A stretch of DNA of 64,000 nt, from the NCBI GenBank assembly GCA_039545295.1, contig BCIK01000001.1, positions 1,488,001 to 1,552,000 of the forward strand. Reading direction: 5' to 3'. The translations under genes were made by a program, and so were the position numbers. Shown in pieces: positions 25,618 to 37,350 of this stretch; positions within the stretch are counted from its first letter, which is position 1, and each line of letters opens with the position of its first letter. Origin of the DNA: Udeniomyces pyricola (Eukaryota > Basidiomycota > Tremellomycetes > Cystofilobasidiales > Mrakiaceae). The notes under the pieces are model-generated. The model was not told the DNA's origin, made no database searches, and saw nothing but the letters and a program-made list of their open reading frames with translations.

Positions 25618-28492
25618 ATGTCAGCCGACCACGACATCCCACCCACCTCCAGCCCCGACGATGGTGCGAGTCCAGCCGAATACAGCAACTGGACCCTTCC
25701 CACCTTCCCTGCCGGTCTCGGACCTGACGGCGATATCACGCCCCTCAACTCACCCAAGATCATGGCCCAGCTCTCGCGTGAGTTATCGGAACCAACAGAG
25801 ATGGTCTATCCCCCCTTGGTCAATTCCAGAGCCCCCATTCCAGTCCGCTCACGAGCCTTTGGGCTTCCTTCCCTTGTCGACGCGTACCAACCACAGTCAA
25901 CGGCGAGAACGAAGAGGTCGATGCTTTCCAACTCGTCACAGAGGACAACAAGGTAGAGGCCCTCAAAATCAAGGCCGAAGCTAACAGAGCCTTCTCAGGT
26001 TTGTCCTTGTCTCTGGAACCAAGCATGGAAAGAATCGGGTAGGATTCCGTCCGGTCACTCTAGGAAGACTGATTTATCTTCTCAACTTGATCTGGTCGGA
26101 TCATCCTGCTACAACCTCACTTCCCTTCACCTTTGATCCTACGGGTTGATCAGCCAAGGATTTCCGTGAAGCCATTCGACTCTACTCGAACGCCATCACT
26201 CTAAACCCCAAAGATCCAATCTTCTGGTCAAACCGAGCAATGGCCAAAATGAAACTCGAGGAGTTTGGTGGGGCTTCCAGTGATGCCTCTAAAGCCATTG
26301 AAATTGACCCCAAGGCCGTCAAAGCCTATTACAGGAGGTCAGTCAAAAAAGATGCCGATATGAATGAACACACTGGCTGTAGAAGCTGAATGCAATCATT
26401 GTTGCCCTGACCCGCCGACCTCTGGCAGAGGAATGTCCCAGCTCGCCATCCTGCAGCCTCGACCAGCAATTGCTGACTTCAAGACCGTCCTCGAGATTGA
26501 GCCTACTAACACGGAAGCCCGTAAACAGCTTGTATGTTTCGGCGTCCACCGACAGCTATCCAAGCCGTCTTCTTGCTGACGATCCTTTGCTCATTTTTCC
26601 TGTTTACTCTCGCAGAACGCGACTCTGAAACTCGTGCGTTGCCCATTCGGCATCTACGAACCGCCCTCTTCAATTAAACGGCATCACTAATTGTGTCCGA
26701 TTGGAACCGTTATTCGTCCTGTACATGCCATGTTTACAGATTCGTCAGATAGAATTCGAGAAGGCCATCTCGGTAGGCGACACCGAGACCTCCACGGCCG
26801 AATGCCGACGCAAGATTGCCGATGGTGCTTGCCCTATGCCAACATCTTACACCGGTCCTTTGCCAACACCGCCGTCAGATGAGCAAGGAGAGGGAGGACG
26901 GTGGAAACTGACCAAAGAATTCGTCGAGTCAATGATCTCGTGGTTCAAGGACGAAAAGCCCTTGCCCAAGCGGCTTGTTTGGGAGATTGTTCTCCAATGT
27001 CATGACGCGCTCAAGGCCGAGAGGAGTCTGGTCGAGGTCGACATACCAGAGGGCATGACGGTCGATGTTATCGGAGACACTCACGGTGCGTCTTGTCGAT
27101 CGAGCAATCAGTCTTGGCTTGTTCTCTCATTGCATAAGCTAACGTTGACACCTTGAATCCGCGGATGTCTTGCCCACAGGTCAATTCTACGACTTGCTAC
27201 ACCTCTTCACCCTCACCGGACCTCCTTCTGAGAATCACATTCTGCTCTTCAACGGCGTATGTCCATTCGTTCGATGAGAAAACTCCTTTTCCAGTTCAAC
27301 GGCTATCGGTACATTCCATCCGCTGACTTGACAGCTACTTCACTATCCTCAACTTGATGTACGATTCAGGACTTTGTCGATCGAGGTTCGTGGTCGGTTG
27401 AAGTCGCGCTCACCCTCTTTGCATACAAGGCGCTTTACCCGACTCGATTGTTCCTCAACCGAGGTAATCACGAAACCAACGACATGAACAAGGTCTACGG
27501 CTTCGAAGCCGAAACCAAGCACAAACATGGAGAGCTTACCTGTTCGTTCCAGCGTTTCCAACATCCTCTCCCCCCCTTTCCACCCCTTTCCCGACCCCTA
27601 GAGAAGAGGTTCCATATCGATCCCAAATTCAGATTCTCATCAGCTCTTGTGCTTTGTTTTACGTTGATTCCGTCCCCTCTCCTTCTTCCTCATGGCAGAC
27701 AAACTCTTCGCCGATGTCTTCACTGCTCTTCCCTTGGCGACGCTCATCTCGCCAACCCTCCCACCGACATCGCCCAACTCGCTTTCTCAAAAGCTCTCGC
27801 CCCCGCCCGCCATCCTCTCGAGCGACGGTCGTAAGCGATTCTTCGTCGTTCACGGCGGTCTCTTCTCCAAAGATGGCGTCACCCTGGAAGATGTCAAGAA
27901 GATCGATCGGTTCGGCAAGCAGCCAGGTCAAAATGGGCTCATGGTCAGTCTAGTCGCTTTCGTGGTTGTTTGTCGTCGTCGTTGGTATCGTCAAGAAAAG
28001 GCATATTCTCAGTCACTAACGAGTACGCCTGATCTGGATTATCCACCGTAGATGGAACTCCTCTGGACGGATCCGCAAGACGGCGAGGGTCGAGGGCCGA
28101 GCAAGCGAGGTGTCGGAGTTGGCTTCGGGCCAGATGGTGAGTATCTAACCTCATTTCTATCGTGCCTGTGTTTGGCTGTTTGTGCGGCGTTACTTTCTTT
28201 TTTGTCCCATCATCGGCGCTAATTCACGTTCGTTGTTGTTCCTCAGTTACGAGGCGATGGTGTGAAGCTAACGGCGTCACGGCCGTCTTCCGGTCACACG
28301 AGGTCCGACAAGCAGGATACGCCGTCGAGCATGATGGTACGTTTGGCTTCTCTCTGCCCATTCTTTTCCTTCTCATTTCTTTCTCGGAGCTCCAGTATTG
28401 AATCTTTACGACTTGAGTACTGATGATTTTGATGGGCTCTCGCTTCCGGCTTGTTCCCCTCCCCGTCGTCTCTTTTTTTTTTTTTTTTCCCC

Positions 28493-28524
<32 letters not shown>

Positions 28525-28928
28525 TGTATGTACAGGACTTTGCATTACTGTCTTTTCGGCACCGAATTACTGCGACTCGACGGGTAACAAGGGGGCTTTC
28601 ATCCGGGTTGACGCTCATGGAGAGTGTACTTTCACAGCGTTTGGCTCGTAAGTGATTTGGGTTTCTTCTTCGTCCTTGTCTCACCTTTTCATTTTCCTTG
28701 TTGTTCCGATTGAACTGCGATTGGCTGGATTCGTTTCGACATGGAGCGATGATACTTATGCTACCGTTCCGTTTTCTTCTTCTTTTACTTTGTCCTTGCC
28801 CTCGCTTCTCCTCCTTCCTGTTCTCCCTCTCGTCTTCCACCTCCTCCCCTCCCTCCCCCTCATTCAGCTCGCCGCATCCGGATAAGAAACCCATGGCCTA
28901 CAACTCCGGGTTCCAAAACCTCATGTGA
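25618..28928 (+). CDS. PPT1: Ser/Thr protein phosphatase 5 (TPR-containing, PP5/Ppt1)
   Basis: Hsp90-associated phosphatase with TPR and PPP catalytic domains. First exons: 25618-25777, 25897-25998, then from 26154. The N-terminal TPR region reads KAEANRAFSAKDFREAIRLY, WSNRAMAKMKLEEFGGA, AIEIDPKAVKAYYRR and RPAIADFKTVLEIEP. The catalytic domain shows GDTHGQFYDLLHLF, NGDFVDRGSWSVEV, RGNHETNDMNKVYGF, VHGGLFSKDGV, LLWTDPQ, FRSHEVRQAGYAVEHDG, VFSAPNYCDSTGNKGA and a C-terminal YNSGFQNLM. All PPP metal-binding motifs (GDxHG, GDxVDRG, GNHE) are intact. Length and order match PP5. Two short exons near 26620-26640 and 26740 link the TPR part to the linker. One late intron carries a very long T/C/T homopolymer block (28472-28525). 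Confidence 0.95.
28472..28525. repeat. T-C-T homopolymer block in a PPT1 intron
   Basis: About 17 T, then 12 C, then 25 T, directly upstream of the exon beginning near 28535. Lengths of such runs are error-prone in assemblies. Confidence 0.85.
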
Positions 28929-30316
28929 CTCTGGCTGCCTCTCGGTCTCCTCCTTTGCCTGCCCTTTACGGTCGCCCAGATCATGGGCTTCATCAGCCGC
29001 GTTAAATAATCAGACCGCTATCGCTTCGACGTCCTACCCCTTTCCCTTCCCAAACACCCCTTCGCGTGCGGCCAGGCGCTTAGCTTGCAGACGAGATACT
29101 AGATGTCGATGGTTCTCTTTTGATGTATTATCCTTTTTCTTCTTCTTGCAAATCGTCTCTCGCTTACCTTTGCTGAGGAAAGGTTTGTTCTTTCTTTTTT
29201 TGGTGAACGGTTTCCGCTCATGTCCGACCTGAGAGGACTTTATTTCTTTTCTTTTCTTCTCTCTTTCCGTCCGATTCGGGTGAGAATAAACGGGGGGGGG
29301 TCAGCGTGTGTTTGATTGGCTACCGATCGAGCTTCAGGATAGGAGACCTTGATCTACTTCCCACCCCCCACCCCCTTTCGTACAAACGTACAATACAAGA
29401 ACAACAAGAGAAAGAAAAAGCAAAAGGAGGAGGGATCACCAAGGGGGGGGGGGGGGGGGGGAGGAGAAAAGAACAAGAAAAATAAATAAATTCTCGACGC
29501 TCCTGGGTTAATCCAGAGGTACCCAAGAGGTCGGACACGCGACATGGTGACGTCGTTCGGCCTTACTGACGGTATCGACGATCATCGGCGGATCGAGAAA
29601 GCTCATCTATATATATGTAGCGACGGGAAAGTTCCTAGTACCGCCTGGTTATACGTAGACGTCCGTCTACGTGGATGTTATACGCGCTGAGCTACGTACT
29701 AACAGCTGACTACTAAGTTACAGACAGACGGACGGACAGACAGACAAACGAATGTGTCTAGATTTTCCCCTTCCGAGTTATGAGATCATCTACTAACATC
29801 GTTTCAGATACCAACGCTCCATCTCATCGAAGGAAACACACACATACATACAAAAGCTACCGACGTGCCTCTTTCTCCAACACAAACTACTACGACTACT
29901 CCTTAACCCTCCCCCCTCCCCCTCCCTTTACCCCCGGCACATGATCCTCTCTGATCGCCTTTTCGATTCGATCCAAACATACCTTCAGCCGGCCCCCCAA
30001 CACCAGCGGCTAACAGCATCAACCATTTTTTTCTTCTTTTTTTTTTTCTCTCTCTCTCTTTCCTTCTCCTCTCAACTCGTGCGTTCTTGACCGAGTAAAC
30101 CCGACCCTTCCTCTCGTTCTGTTCCTCGGGTCTAGATATCTCCCTCTGGAAAGAGAGAGGGGAAGGGAGGGGGGGAGGTGGAGTGGTATGACGGCCGCTG
30201 GCATACAGCCAGCAGAGGATTTTGAGAGGAAAGAAAAGCAGAGCAGAAAGGAATGTTTTGTTTTGGTTCTCTTCATCCGACAACGAAGATGAGGTACGTA
30301 AGTAGTAGAATTAACT
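28929..30316. other. Convergent spacer PPT1 / EST1-like
   Basis: About 1.4 kb between two 3' ends. It contains an 18-base G run (29444-29461), a 9-bp perfect inverted repeat (29653-29672), a GACA/GACG tetranucleotide patch (29721-29750) and pyrimidine-rich stretches at 29900-30070. No gene is recognised. Confidence 0.65.
29653..29672. repeat. Inverted repeat ACGTAGACG / CGTCTACGT
   Basis: Two perfect 9-bp arms separated by 2 bp (TC), flanked by further TACGT words. It could be a cruciform or a dimeric protein site. It lies in a convergent 3'-3' spacer. Confidence 0.8.
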
Positions 30317-33300
30317 TCAGTGGTTTGGTTCGCCTCGCGTTGAAGCTCGCTCGGCTGCCGAGGAAGGCGAGTAGGAATACGTTGGCAAAAGAGGAGGAGG
30401 TGGGACTCCTCCTGATGCAGCTGAAGGTGATGAGTTGGTCCGAGAGAATGGGGTCGGCGGAAGGTGAGAAAGATGACTCGAGGTTGGGTTCCAGTCTGGT
30501 TGGTTGGATCCAAAAGGAACGTAGCTGGGTTCAGTTGCGAGGTGATGAGGTGGGTTAGAAGGGGGTAATTGTGGTTGTTGGGGTTGCTGTTGGAACATGA
30601 TCGAGTCATACGAGTACACTCGCTCGTGAGGATGAGATGGCAGAGATGAGAGAGGCAGTGTACGGGAGGGAGGGAATCCGAACGGCGATCCGTGCTGTTG
30701 CTGCTGCTGTCGAGCGAGAGGTACAAGCTGGAACGGTTGCTGAGGCTCAGATGGAGAGTGTGGCGACGGCACCATAGAAAACGAACGCTGATGAGCTTGC
30801 AGGTTCACAGGATGATGAGGGGCCAGATGGAGTGGACCGGGTGAGAACTGATGGTGCTGAACGGGTGTCGAGGCACGGTCCTTGAAAGGCGAGTTGGGAT
30901 GAGAATTGAGGTTGTTGGCCAATGACGAGAATCGGTTGTAAGGCGACGCGAACGCGTTGTCTCCAAGGGGGAGCATCGTGTAAGATTCGTCGCGGCCTCC
31001 ACCGTTGATATCACCACCACCGCCTGCTGTCAAGACGGTCGACCAAGGGTCACCACTTCCACCACCGTTGCTCCCACTACCGGTCAAATCTATCCCAATC
31101 CCAATGCTCGACGACGCCGGTACCTCGGCATTGGCGGTGCTACCAGGCGCCGGACCCCAGATAGAGCCCAGATTGCCGCTTGAATTTGTTCTGACACCAC
31201 TTCCAAAGAGGAGAGTCGACTGACTCGACTTGATCGGTGAAGGCGAATCGCGGGATTGGGTAGGAGCTGTAAGGTACGATGAAGCAGGTGAGGGGCGTGA
31301 AGTCGTCATGTGCTGAAGAAGATCGTGTGCGGTAAGGCCTGGGGAGCTGATCGCTGACGACGTCGGCGGCAAAAGGCGAGACGGCATAGGCGTAGTTGTT
31401 TGGCGAGGGGGGTCGAGTCCTCCAGTTCGCTCAGAAGCCGTACCTCGTTTCTGCCGTCCCATCTCAGGTACTCCATTCGCAGCGGGCCAGACGATTTGTT
31501 CTTCGTCCCCGTCATCTCCCTCGTCCGCTGAATGGGCTTCCTCAGTGCCAGCCGAGACGGACTCGCCGTCATCTAGTGCCGCTCTCATCGCTCGGTTGAC
31601 GGGATCGTCCTCCGTCTCAGTGCTGACAGATGCGAGTTCGAGGTCTATACCAGAAGTAGATGATGACGTATCCTCAACATCAACGGGATCAAGGAGTGAC
31701 GCATCGGCTGGAAGAGGAGAAGATGCAGTCGGTGTTGGATTCAAGATGGACTCGATGACATCTGCCGAAGGAGAAGGAGGCGCAACAGTATGAATACCAC
31801 TGGGTTCAATAGGCGGACAGTCCAGGGCAGGAGCGATAGGAGCCGGAATGTCGGGCTCCTGTACGATGGGTGACGGTTGTCGAGGTTGAAGTGAAGGGTC
31901 GACTGTAAAGACACCATGCTCGCATTGGAATCCCGACCCCTGTGCACGCAAAACGTTTGACAGCGCCGACATCGAGCGTGAGCGAGCCACTCTACGTACC
32001 GCGCAAGTGTCCAAGATTGGAAAAGAAAACGACCCACCTCAAGCTTGGAGATTATCCAAGCATCGTTGATAAAGTCCCAAATTCGTGTCAATTGTTCTTC
32101 GTTCGGATGGCCTTCCTTCCCATGCTCCCCTTCGTCGCCTTCTCCCAAGTTGTCGTCCCTGCCCCAAGCTGAGTTCCTCAGAGGACCAAACCCTTTCATC
32201 TCCACATCCTCAGACAGAGCCGTGTCAAGACGCTTAAGTTCGTCGGGCGGAAAGATTTGAACGAGAAGGTTTGCAAGGGCGGCATGGGTGGAGCGAAGAT
32301 GGTCGATCTTGGAATAAAGCGAGAGAGACGAGGAAGTGTGGCTTGAGGCTGGTGTCAGAGCCTTCCGAGCGAGGTAGGTAACATTCGTCCTGAGCCATTT
32401 TGAGGCAATCCGAAGTGAGGGTAGAATTCGACGGAGAGCAGCGGTAAGGTGGGGCGAAAGGGCTTCTAGATTGGAAGCTTCGGTCGAGGGAATTTCATTA
32501 TCAGACCAGATCGGGTGACCGTTGCTCTTGCCACCATAGGTTTTCATCTTGGGGTCGTTCAAAGCACATGTGTCCATGATCTCCTGCATCGCGACTTGCA
32601 TCTGAACTGAGATGAGGTCGAGGACGTGAGCGAGGACAGGCGTTTCCATACTGACACGATCTTCGGTGGCGGAGGAGGCTCGAGTCCGTCGGACATCGGC
32701 GTGGATAGCAAGAGGCATGACGAGGGATCGGAGAATGGTTTCTGGTGACATGGACCGAGAGAGGAGGAGAGCTTGATATGATTGAAGCATCGTAGAGGAG
32801 AGAGCAGTCGAACCGCTACATACATGTGAGAGATTGAAGAAGTACGATTAGCCTATAATTTTCAAGAATACAGCTAAGATAACTCAGGAACCATGATGCA
32901 CGCACCTTTTGTTGAAAGTGAAAAGCGCTACAAGGACGAGAATTTGTCTTTTTAGTCCCTTCTCGTCCCTCGCTTCGAGATCCCTGAGATCTGATCCTTC
33001 TTCCTGACTCCTAACATTCTCGATGTGCTTCCTCCAAGCCTCGTACGGCTGTCTTAGCGTCGCCCGAAGGTTATCTCTCGCCGTCATGAAGGGATTCGGA
33101 GTCGAGAGCGCTCGCAGGTAGAAATAAGACGACGCGAAGGCATCCTCGGCGTTGGAAGGAATGACAGCAAGCTGGTTAAACGGATTCCCTGAGTAGTGCC
33201 AATTAAAAATAAGATAAAAAAATGAGTCGGTTTTTTCAAGTGCCAAGAAAAAGATGATAGCTGTCGAACCAAGGTTCAACTCAAACGTACCGTTATCTGG

Positions 33301-34411
33301 CAACATCAAGCGGGCCAGGGTATAGGTGTGTTCGGCCTTTTCAAACCGCTTCAAGTCGGACGGCAAGCGGTTCGAGTTGCGAGATCTCTCTCTATCGCTG
33401 TAGGCTTCTCGATATCGCTCAAGGTCGCCAAGGAATATCATTCCCTAAGAATAACACGGGCAATAGAGCAAGATTCAGCTTCTCGCCATCTACACTTACG
33501 CACTTTCGCCCCCAATCATCTTTTTCGGGTCTCGCGCTGTTGTAGACTGACCTTTTGTAGCAACACAAGCTTTTCGTCCTTTTGCTCCTCTGTCAACCCA
33601 CCCTTGACTGCTTCAGCCTGCTCAGCTCCCTCGGCAACGGCGATCCCAAGTCCAACGATAAACTTCTTGCCTTTCTCGAGCCCAAACGCCCTGATCATTC
33701 TCCCGAGTACGCCTCTCCAGAACTCCCTTTCCTTGGCGAGAAAGCTCTTGAATTTTGTGAGCTGCTTTCTGAGCTCGACAGGTCCTGGACCGCCGGCCAT
33801 GCCACGTCCCTGGCGTCGTGGCCCGGCTGAAGCCGGAGTTGTAGTCGAGTTGGAACCTCCGCCGGTGTTGGGGCTCTTGGGGCGAGGACCAAGTTGAAGC
33901 TCGGTAGTCTTGATGCGAGCTCTGTACTTGGTGATGAGGATATGAGTGGTTTGGAACCATAGTGCATCAAAGTGGGCAGGAAGGACGTCGAGCGGATGGG
34001 AGAAGAGGAGGGTAAGGTAGCGTCGTCGGATGCTGTAAGAGGTCGGTCGATCGATATTTCCAGGACACACCCAAGATTCTGATTAGTGCGGGTGTTATCG
34101 TCTCAACTTACACTCTACGTGTATGATGCCAGAGCACATGTTGTAGCTTACTTTTGTCGTTGAAGCTCAACAGACTCGGTCCAAGGCTCAGCCGAGGCTA
34201 GCGTCGTAGCGAGATCTTGCTGGAGACCCTTGATGTCTCTGATCCACATCGATCACGAACAGCACAGCCGACGTTCAGCCCCGAGGCCCATCCGAAACCT
34301 TCCTCGTTGTGGCGGGTTGGGATGAGAGAAGAAAGAGTAAGGATGAAACTGACCTGACTACATCCGAGACGTCAGCCGAGCGAGTCTGGCCGAGAGGACG
34401 AGGTCGGGCAT
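30317..34411 (-). CDS. EST1/SMG7-like telomerase-binding / NMD factor
   Basis: Protein with an N-terminal 14-3-3-like and alpha-helical-hairpin region of the Est1/Ebs1/SMG5-7 family, acting in telomere maintenance and/or nonsense-mediated decay. The first exon is MPDLVLSARLARLTSR (start 34411), joined to DIKGLQQDLATTLASAEPW. Then come RRRYLTLLFSHPLDVLPAHFD, LWFQTTHILITKYR, KFKSFLAKEREFWRGVLGRM, MIFLGDLERYREAYSD, FEKAEHTYTLARLMLPDNG, PFNQLAVIPSNAEDAFASSY, YLRALSTPNPFMTARDNL and SYQALLLSRSMSPETIL. The 'FLGDLERY ... A...Y..A..L.P.NG.PFNQLA...YYLRAL' block is the family signature. The last exon (about 31940-30317) encodes a Ser/Pro/Gln-rich disordered tail. No PIN domain is seen, so it is closer to yeast Est1/Ebs1 or SMG7 than to SMG6. 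It is divergent from ZNG1. Confidence 0.85.
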
Positions 34412-34820
34412 AGTGGTGGGAGGTAGTGCCGCGTTGCATGGTGAGCGTGACGACAAGGTCAAAGAAAGGAGAGACTGGGGGACAGGAGGATGTGAGCTGG
34501 GGACTAGATCATCGCGCCGTGGTGAGGAGATGGAAAGGGGGGAGTAGAAGGCAAGGAGAAGGAACCGAATCGAATCGGGAAGAGACGCGTCGGACAGCCA
34601 AGCTGGCCAAGATTGAGGATGTATGCATGCAAGGCTGAACATGAACCGTTCCAGCGTCGCTGGTGATGTTGATCATGAGGCCATATATATGTATATATAC
34701 GACATGATCTATCACCATCACCATCATCATCACCAGTAGTTGCCACCATCATCTTCCCAGGTGTTACGACCCACCAAAGCCAGCCACATCCAGTCCATCA
34801 TACACACAAATCCACCCCAT
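34412..34820. promoter_or_regulatory. Bidirectional promoter EST1-like / ZNG1
   Basis: 409-bp divergent spacer with a TATATATGTATATATA patch at 34684-34699 and a CATCACCATCACCATCATC tract at 34711-34731. The AT patch is a plausible TATA-like element about 125 bp before the ZNG1 start. Confidence 0.55.
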
Positions 34821-36791
34821 ATGTCAGATTCCGACGACGACCATCCTCCGTACGAAACCTTTCAACTTCGATCCTTGACCAGAACATGTTCGATTTCCAC
34901 ATTGACACTCGCTCATGATCCGGCTCCTCTGATGTCTTTGCTGCATGCAGCGTTCTCGTCGGCTCTAAGGTACCACTGACCTTGTTGACAGGCTATCTCG
35001 GAGCGGGCAAGTCAACCTTGATCAAGTGAGCCCGTCGACCGTATTCCGTTCATTTTTGGCTGCTGCTCCACCTCGACCAATCGCATCATCCGCCTGCGGA
35101 CACTTCACTAATGTTGGCTGACGGCTCAAGCAAGGTATATTCTCACCGCGCAGCATGGTCGAAGAATCGCTGTCATCATGAATGGTGAGACGCTACAGCT
35201 ATGTCAATGCCGACAGTTGCTCATCCACCACGAGCATTTTACGCTGACCCCTTTACGTTACCCCTAACTATGTATGCACCTAGAATTCTCCGATACTTCC
35301 TCTATCGAATCCCTATCCTTATCTTCGTCTCTCATCCAATCCTCCAATGGAGATCATACCACGCCGCTCCTCTCCCTCCCAAACGGCTGCCTCTGCTGCT
35401 CTGCCCGCTCCGACGACTTTGCCGCCATCCAGGAACTCGTCGCTCAACGGGGTGCGTTTGACTACATCATCCTTGAGACGACGGGCGTCGCCGATCCGGG
35501 AGTTGTAGCAGAGACGTTCTGGCGGAATGAGGAATGGGATGCCGACGTCCGACTGGACGGAGTCGTTTGTGTTGTCGATGGAATGTGGGGTGAAGAGGTC
35601 AGTTCTTTGCATGATGATCTATCTCCGGCCACGGGTTAGATTCTCAATCATCCTACGAGCTGAAAGAAATTCCTCTCCCTTTGAACGTCATACAGCAATC
35701 AAAGGAGAAGCCTGAGATAGATGGCGAGCCTTCCACATGGGAAAAGTCAGTCCATCTACATTCCTTCTTGTTGTCTTGATTTCTTTTTTCGTCTGCGTTT
35801 TTGAGCTGCGACAGCGGCAGCTTTCACCTCGGACTCATGCTTCGCGTTTGCCTCTTACCCTTTTCTAGGCAAATCGCATGTGCTGATGTCGTTATTCTCA
35901 ACAAAGTCAAAGACTCTGAACCCACCAAGATTGAAGAGTTGACTTCTCTCATCGAGTATGTGACATTTTGATCTTCTTTTCTATACATGCATGGGGGGGG
36001 AAGGGGGAGAGGGGGGAGGATGGAGAGTGGAGTGGAGAATGAGGTTGAGATCTCTCTCTTTGGTCTGATCTTTCGTTATCGTTCTTGTATACACTCTTCT
36101 CATGCACTTTAATTGGATCCTCTCCAAACCCAGGTCCATCAATCCAACCTCTCCAATCTACCCTACGACGCGATCTGAACTATCTCCCTTATCTCTCATC
36201 CTGGACCTCAAGGCATACTCTTCCAACCCCACCGAATCCCCTTCGATTCCAACCTTTTCCCACTCCTCTATGCGCCACTCCCACGCCCATTCTCATACCA
36301 TCACCACACCTTCATCCCCTTCGGCTACCCCCGCAGCTCCTCGATCAGCCCATCTTGCATCTATCTCCTCTACTATCATCCCACTCCCACCTCTCTCCCA
36401 CCGGCAGTATGACCTCCTGATCAATTGGATTCAGCTCCTTCTTTGGTCACCCGAGCAGCTTCCTGAGCCGAAACCGACGGATCTTCACGTCCTTCGTCTC
36501 AAAGGCATCGTCTGGGCGGCAGCAGCAGCGGGCGACGAAGAGGTGTTGGCTCAGAGCGAGTCGCCATCCAAGAGGAAAGGTTGGGTCATCCAAGGCGTCC
36601 GAGGCGTTTATGAAGTCGAGGACGTCACCGATGAAGATGAGCGGGAACATGGTCAAGGGAGTGGGAACACTTCACAGACTCAGAGCAAGGTGGTCGTGAT
36701 TGGCAAAGGGGGTCAAGGTCTAGCAGCAGGGTTGAAGACGTTCCTGGGTCTTGATCCAGTGTCCCCGGTGGAACGAGGGAGATCAAGTTGA
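34821..36791 (+). CDS. ZNG1: CobW/COG0523 GTPase, zinc metallochaperone (ZNG1/CBWD type)
   Basis: GTP-dependent metal chaperone; eukaryotic members deliver zinc to methionine aminopeptidase 1. Exon 1 is 34821-34849 (MSDSDDDHPP). Exon 2 starts at 34951, using the acceptor GCATGCAG that gives VLVGSKVPLTLLTGYLGAGK in frame. Motifs: GYLGAGKSTLI (Walker A), YILTAQHGRRIAVIMNEFSD, NGCLCCS (the CxCC metal-binding motif), FDYIILETTGVADPG (Walker B), DGVVCVVDG and ADVVILNKVK (the NKxD guanine motif is altered to NKVKD). A His-rich insert with HSHAHSHT near 36265-36300 may hold metal. The C-terminal CobW domain (LPEPKPTDLHVLRLKGIVW, GVRGVYEVED) is present and intact. An acidic, likely MetAP1-contacting N-terminus is very short here. 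Confidence 0.92.
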
Positions 36792-37350
36792 AGGAGGTGA
36801 TTCACTCGATGTGGGGATGAGTGTGAAGATTGATATGAAGAAAAAAAATCATGAAGAATTTTTTTTAATTTTTTTTTTTCGAAAGTATTGTACTGATCAA
36901 TGCTCAGTCAAGGCAGTATACGTAATAGGACGTGCACAGGCCATGTCATCGTGATATATGGATCGATATTCAATGGGAATCAAGTTAGGACACGACAAGG
37001 GATATCACAGCGAACATGCGGTCGAGAAAATGAAAATTGAGATTCGATGGGTCGATGGATGGAGGATAAAGGGGAATATGTAAGAAGGGGGCAGCTAGCT
37101 AGACCAGAGGAGCGAACGATGGCCGACGAACTAGGGAGTACAATCATTATCAAGCAAGTCGACCAGTCACGACACAAGAAGAAAGAAGAGGGAGCTGACA
37201 CATGGGCGTGTACAACAGTATAAAAAGAGGAAGATACAAAGACGGGAGCAGGTAAAAACCTCGAGAACGTAAGAGAGAGAAAGAAAGTGATGATCGATGA
37301 TACAGACGAGGAAGGGGGTACTAGAGACATGGAAGCACGATCAAGTTTCC
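36792..37350. other. Convergent spacer ZNG1 / zinc-finger gene
   Basis: 559 bp between stop codons, with A and T runs at 36840-36880, a TATACGTAATAGG site near 36917 and purine-rich sequence. No gene is seen. Confidence 0.7.

Noticed and set aside
29653..29672. Inverted repeat as a transposon terminal repeat
   Set aside because: Arms are 2 bp apart with no element between them, and no target-site duplication is visible.
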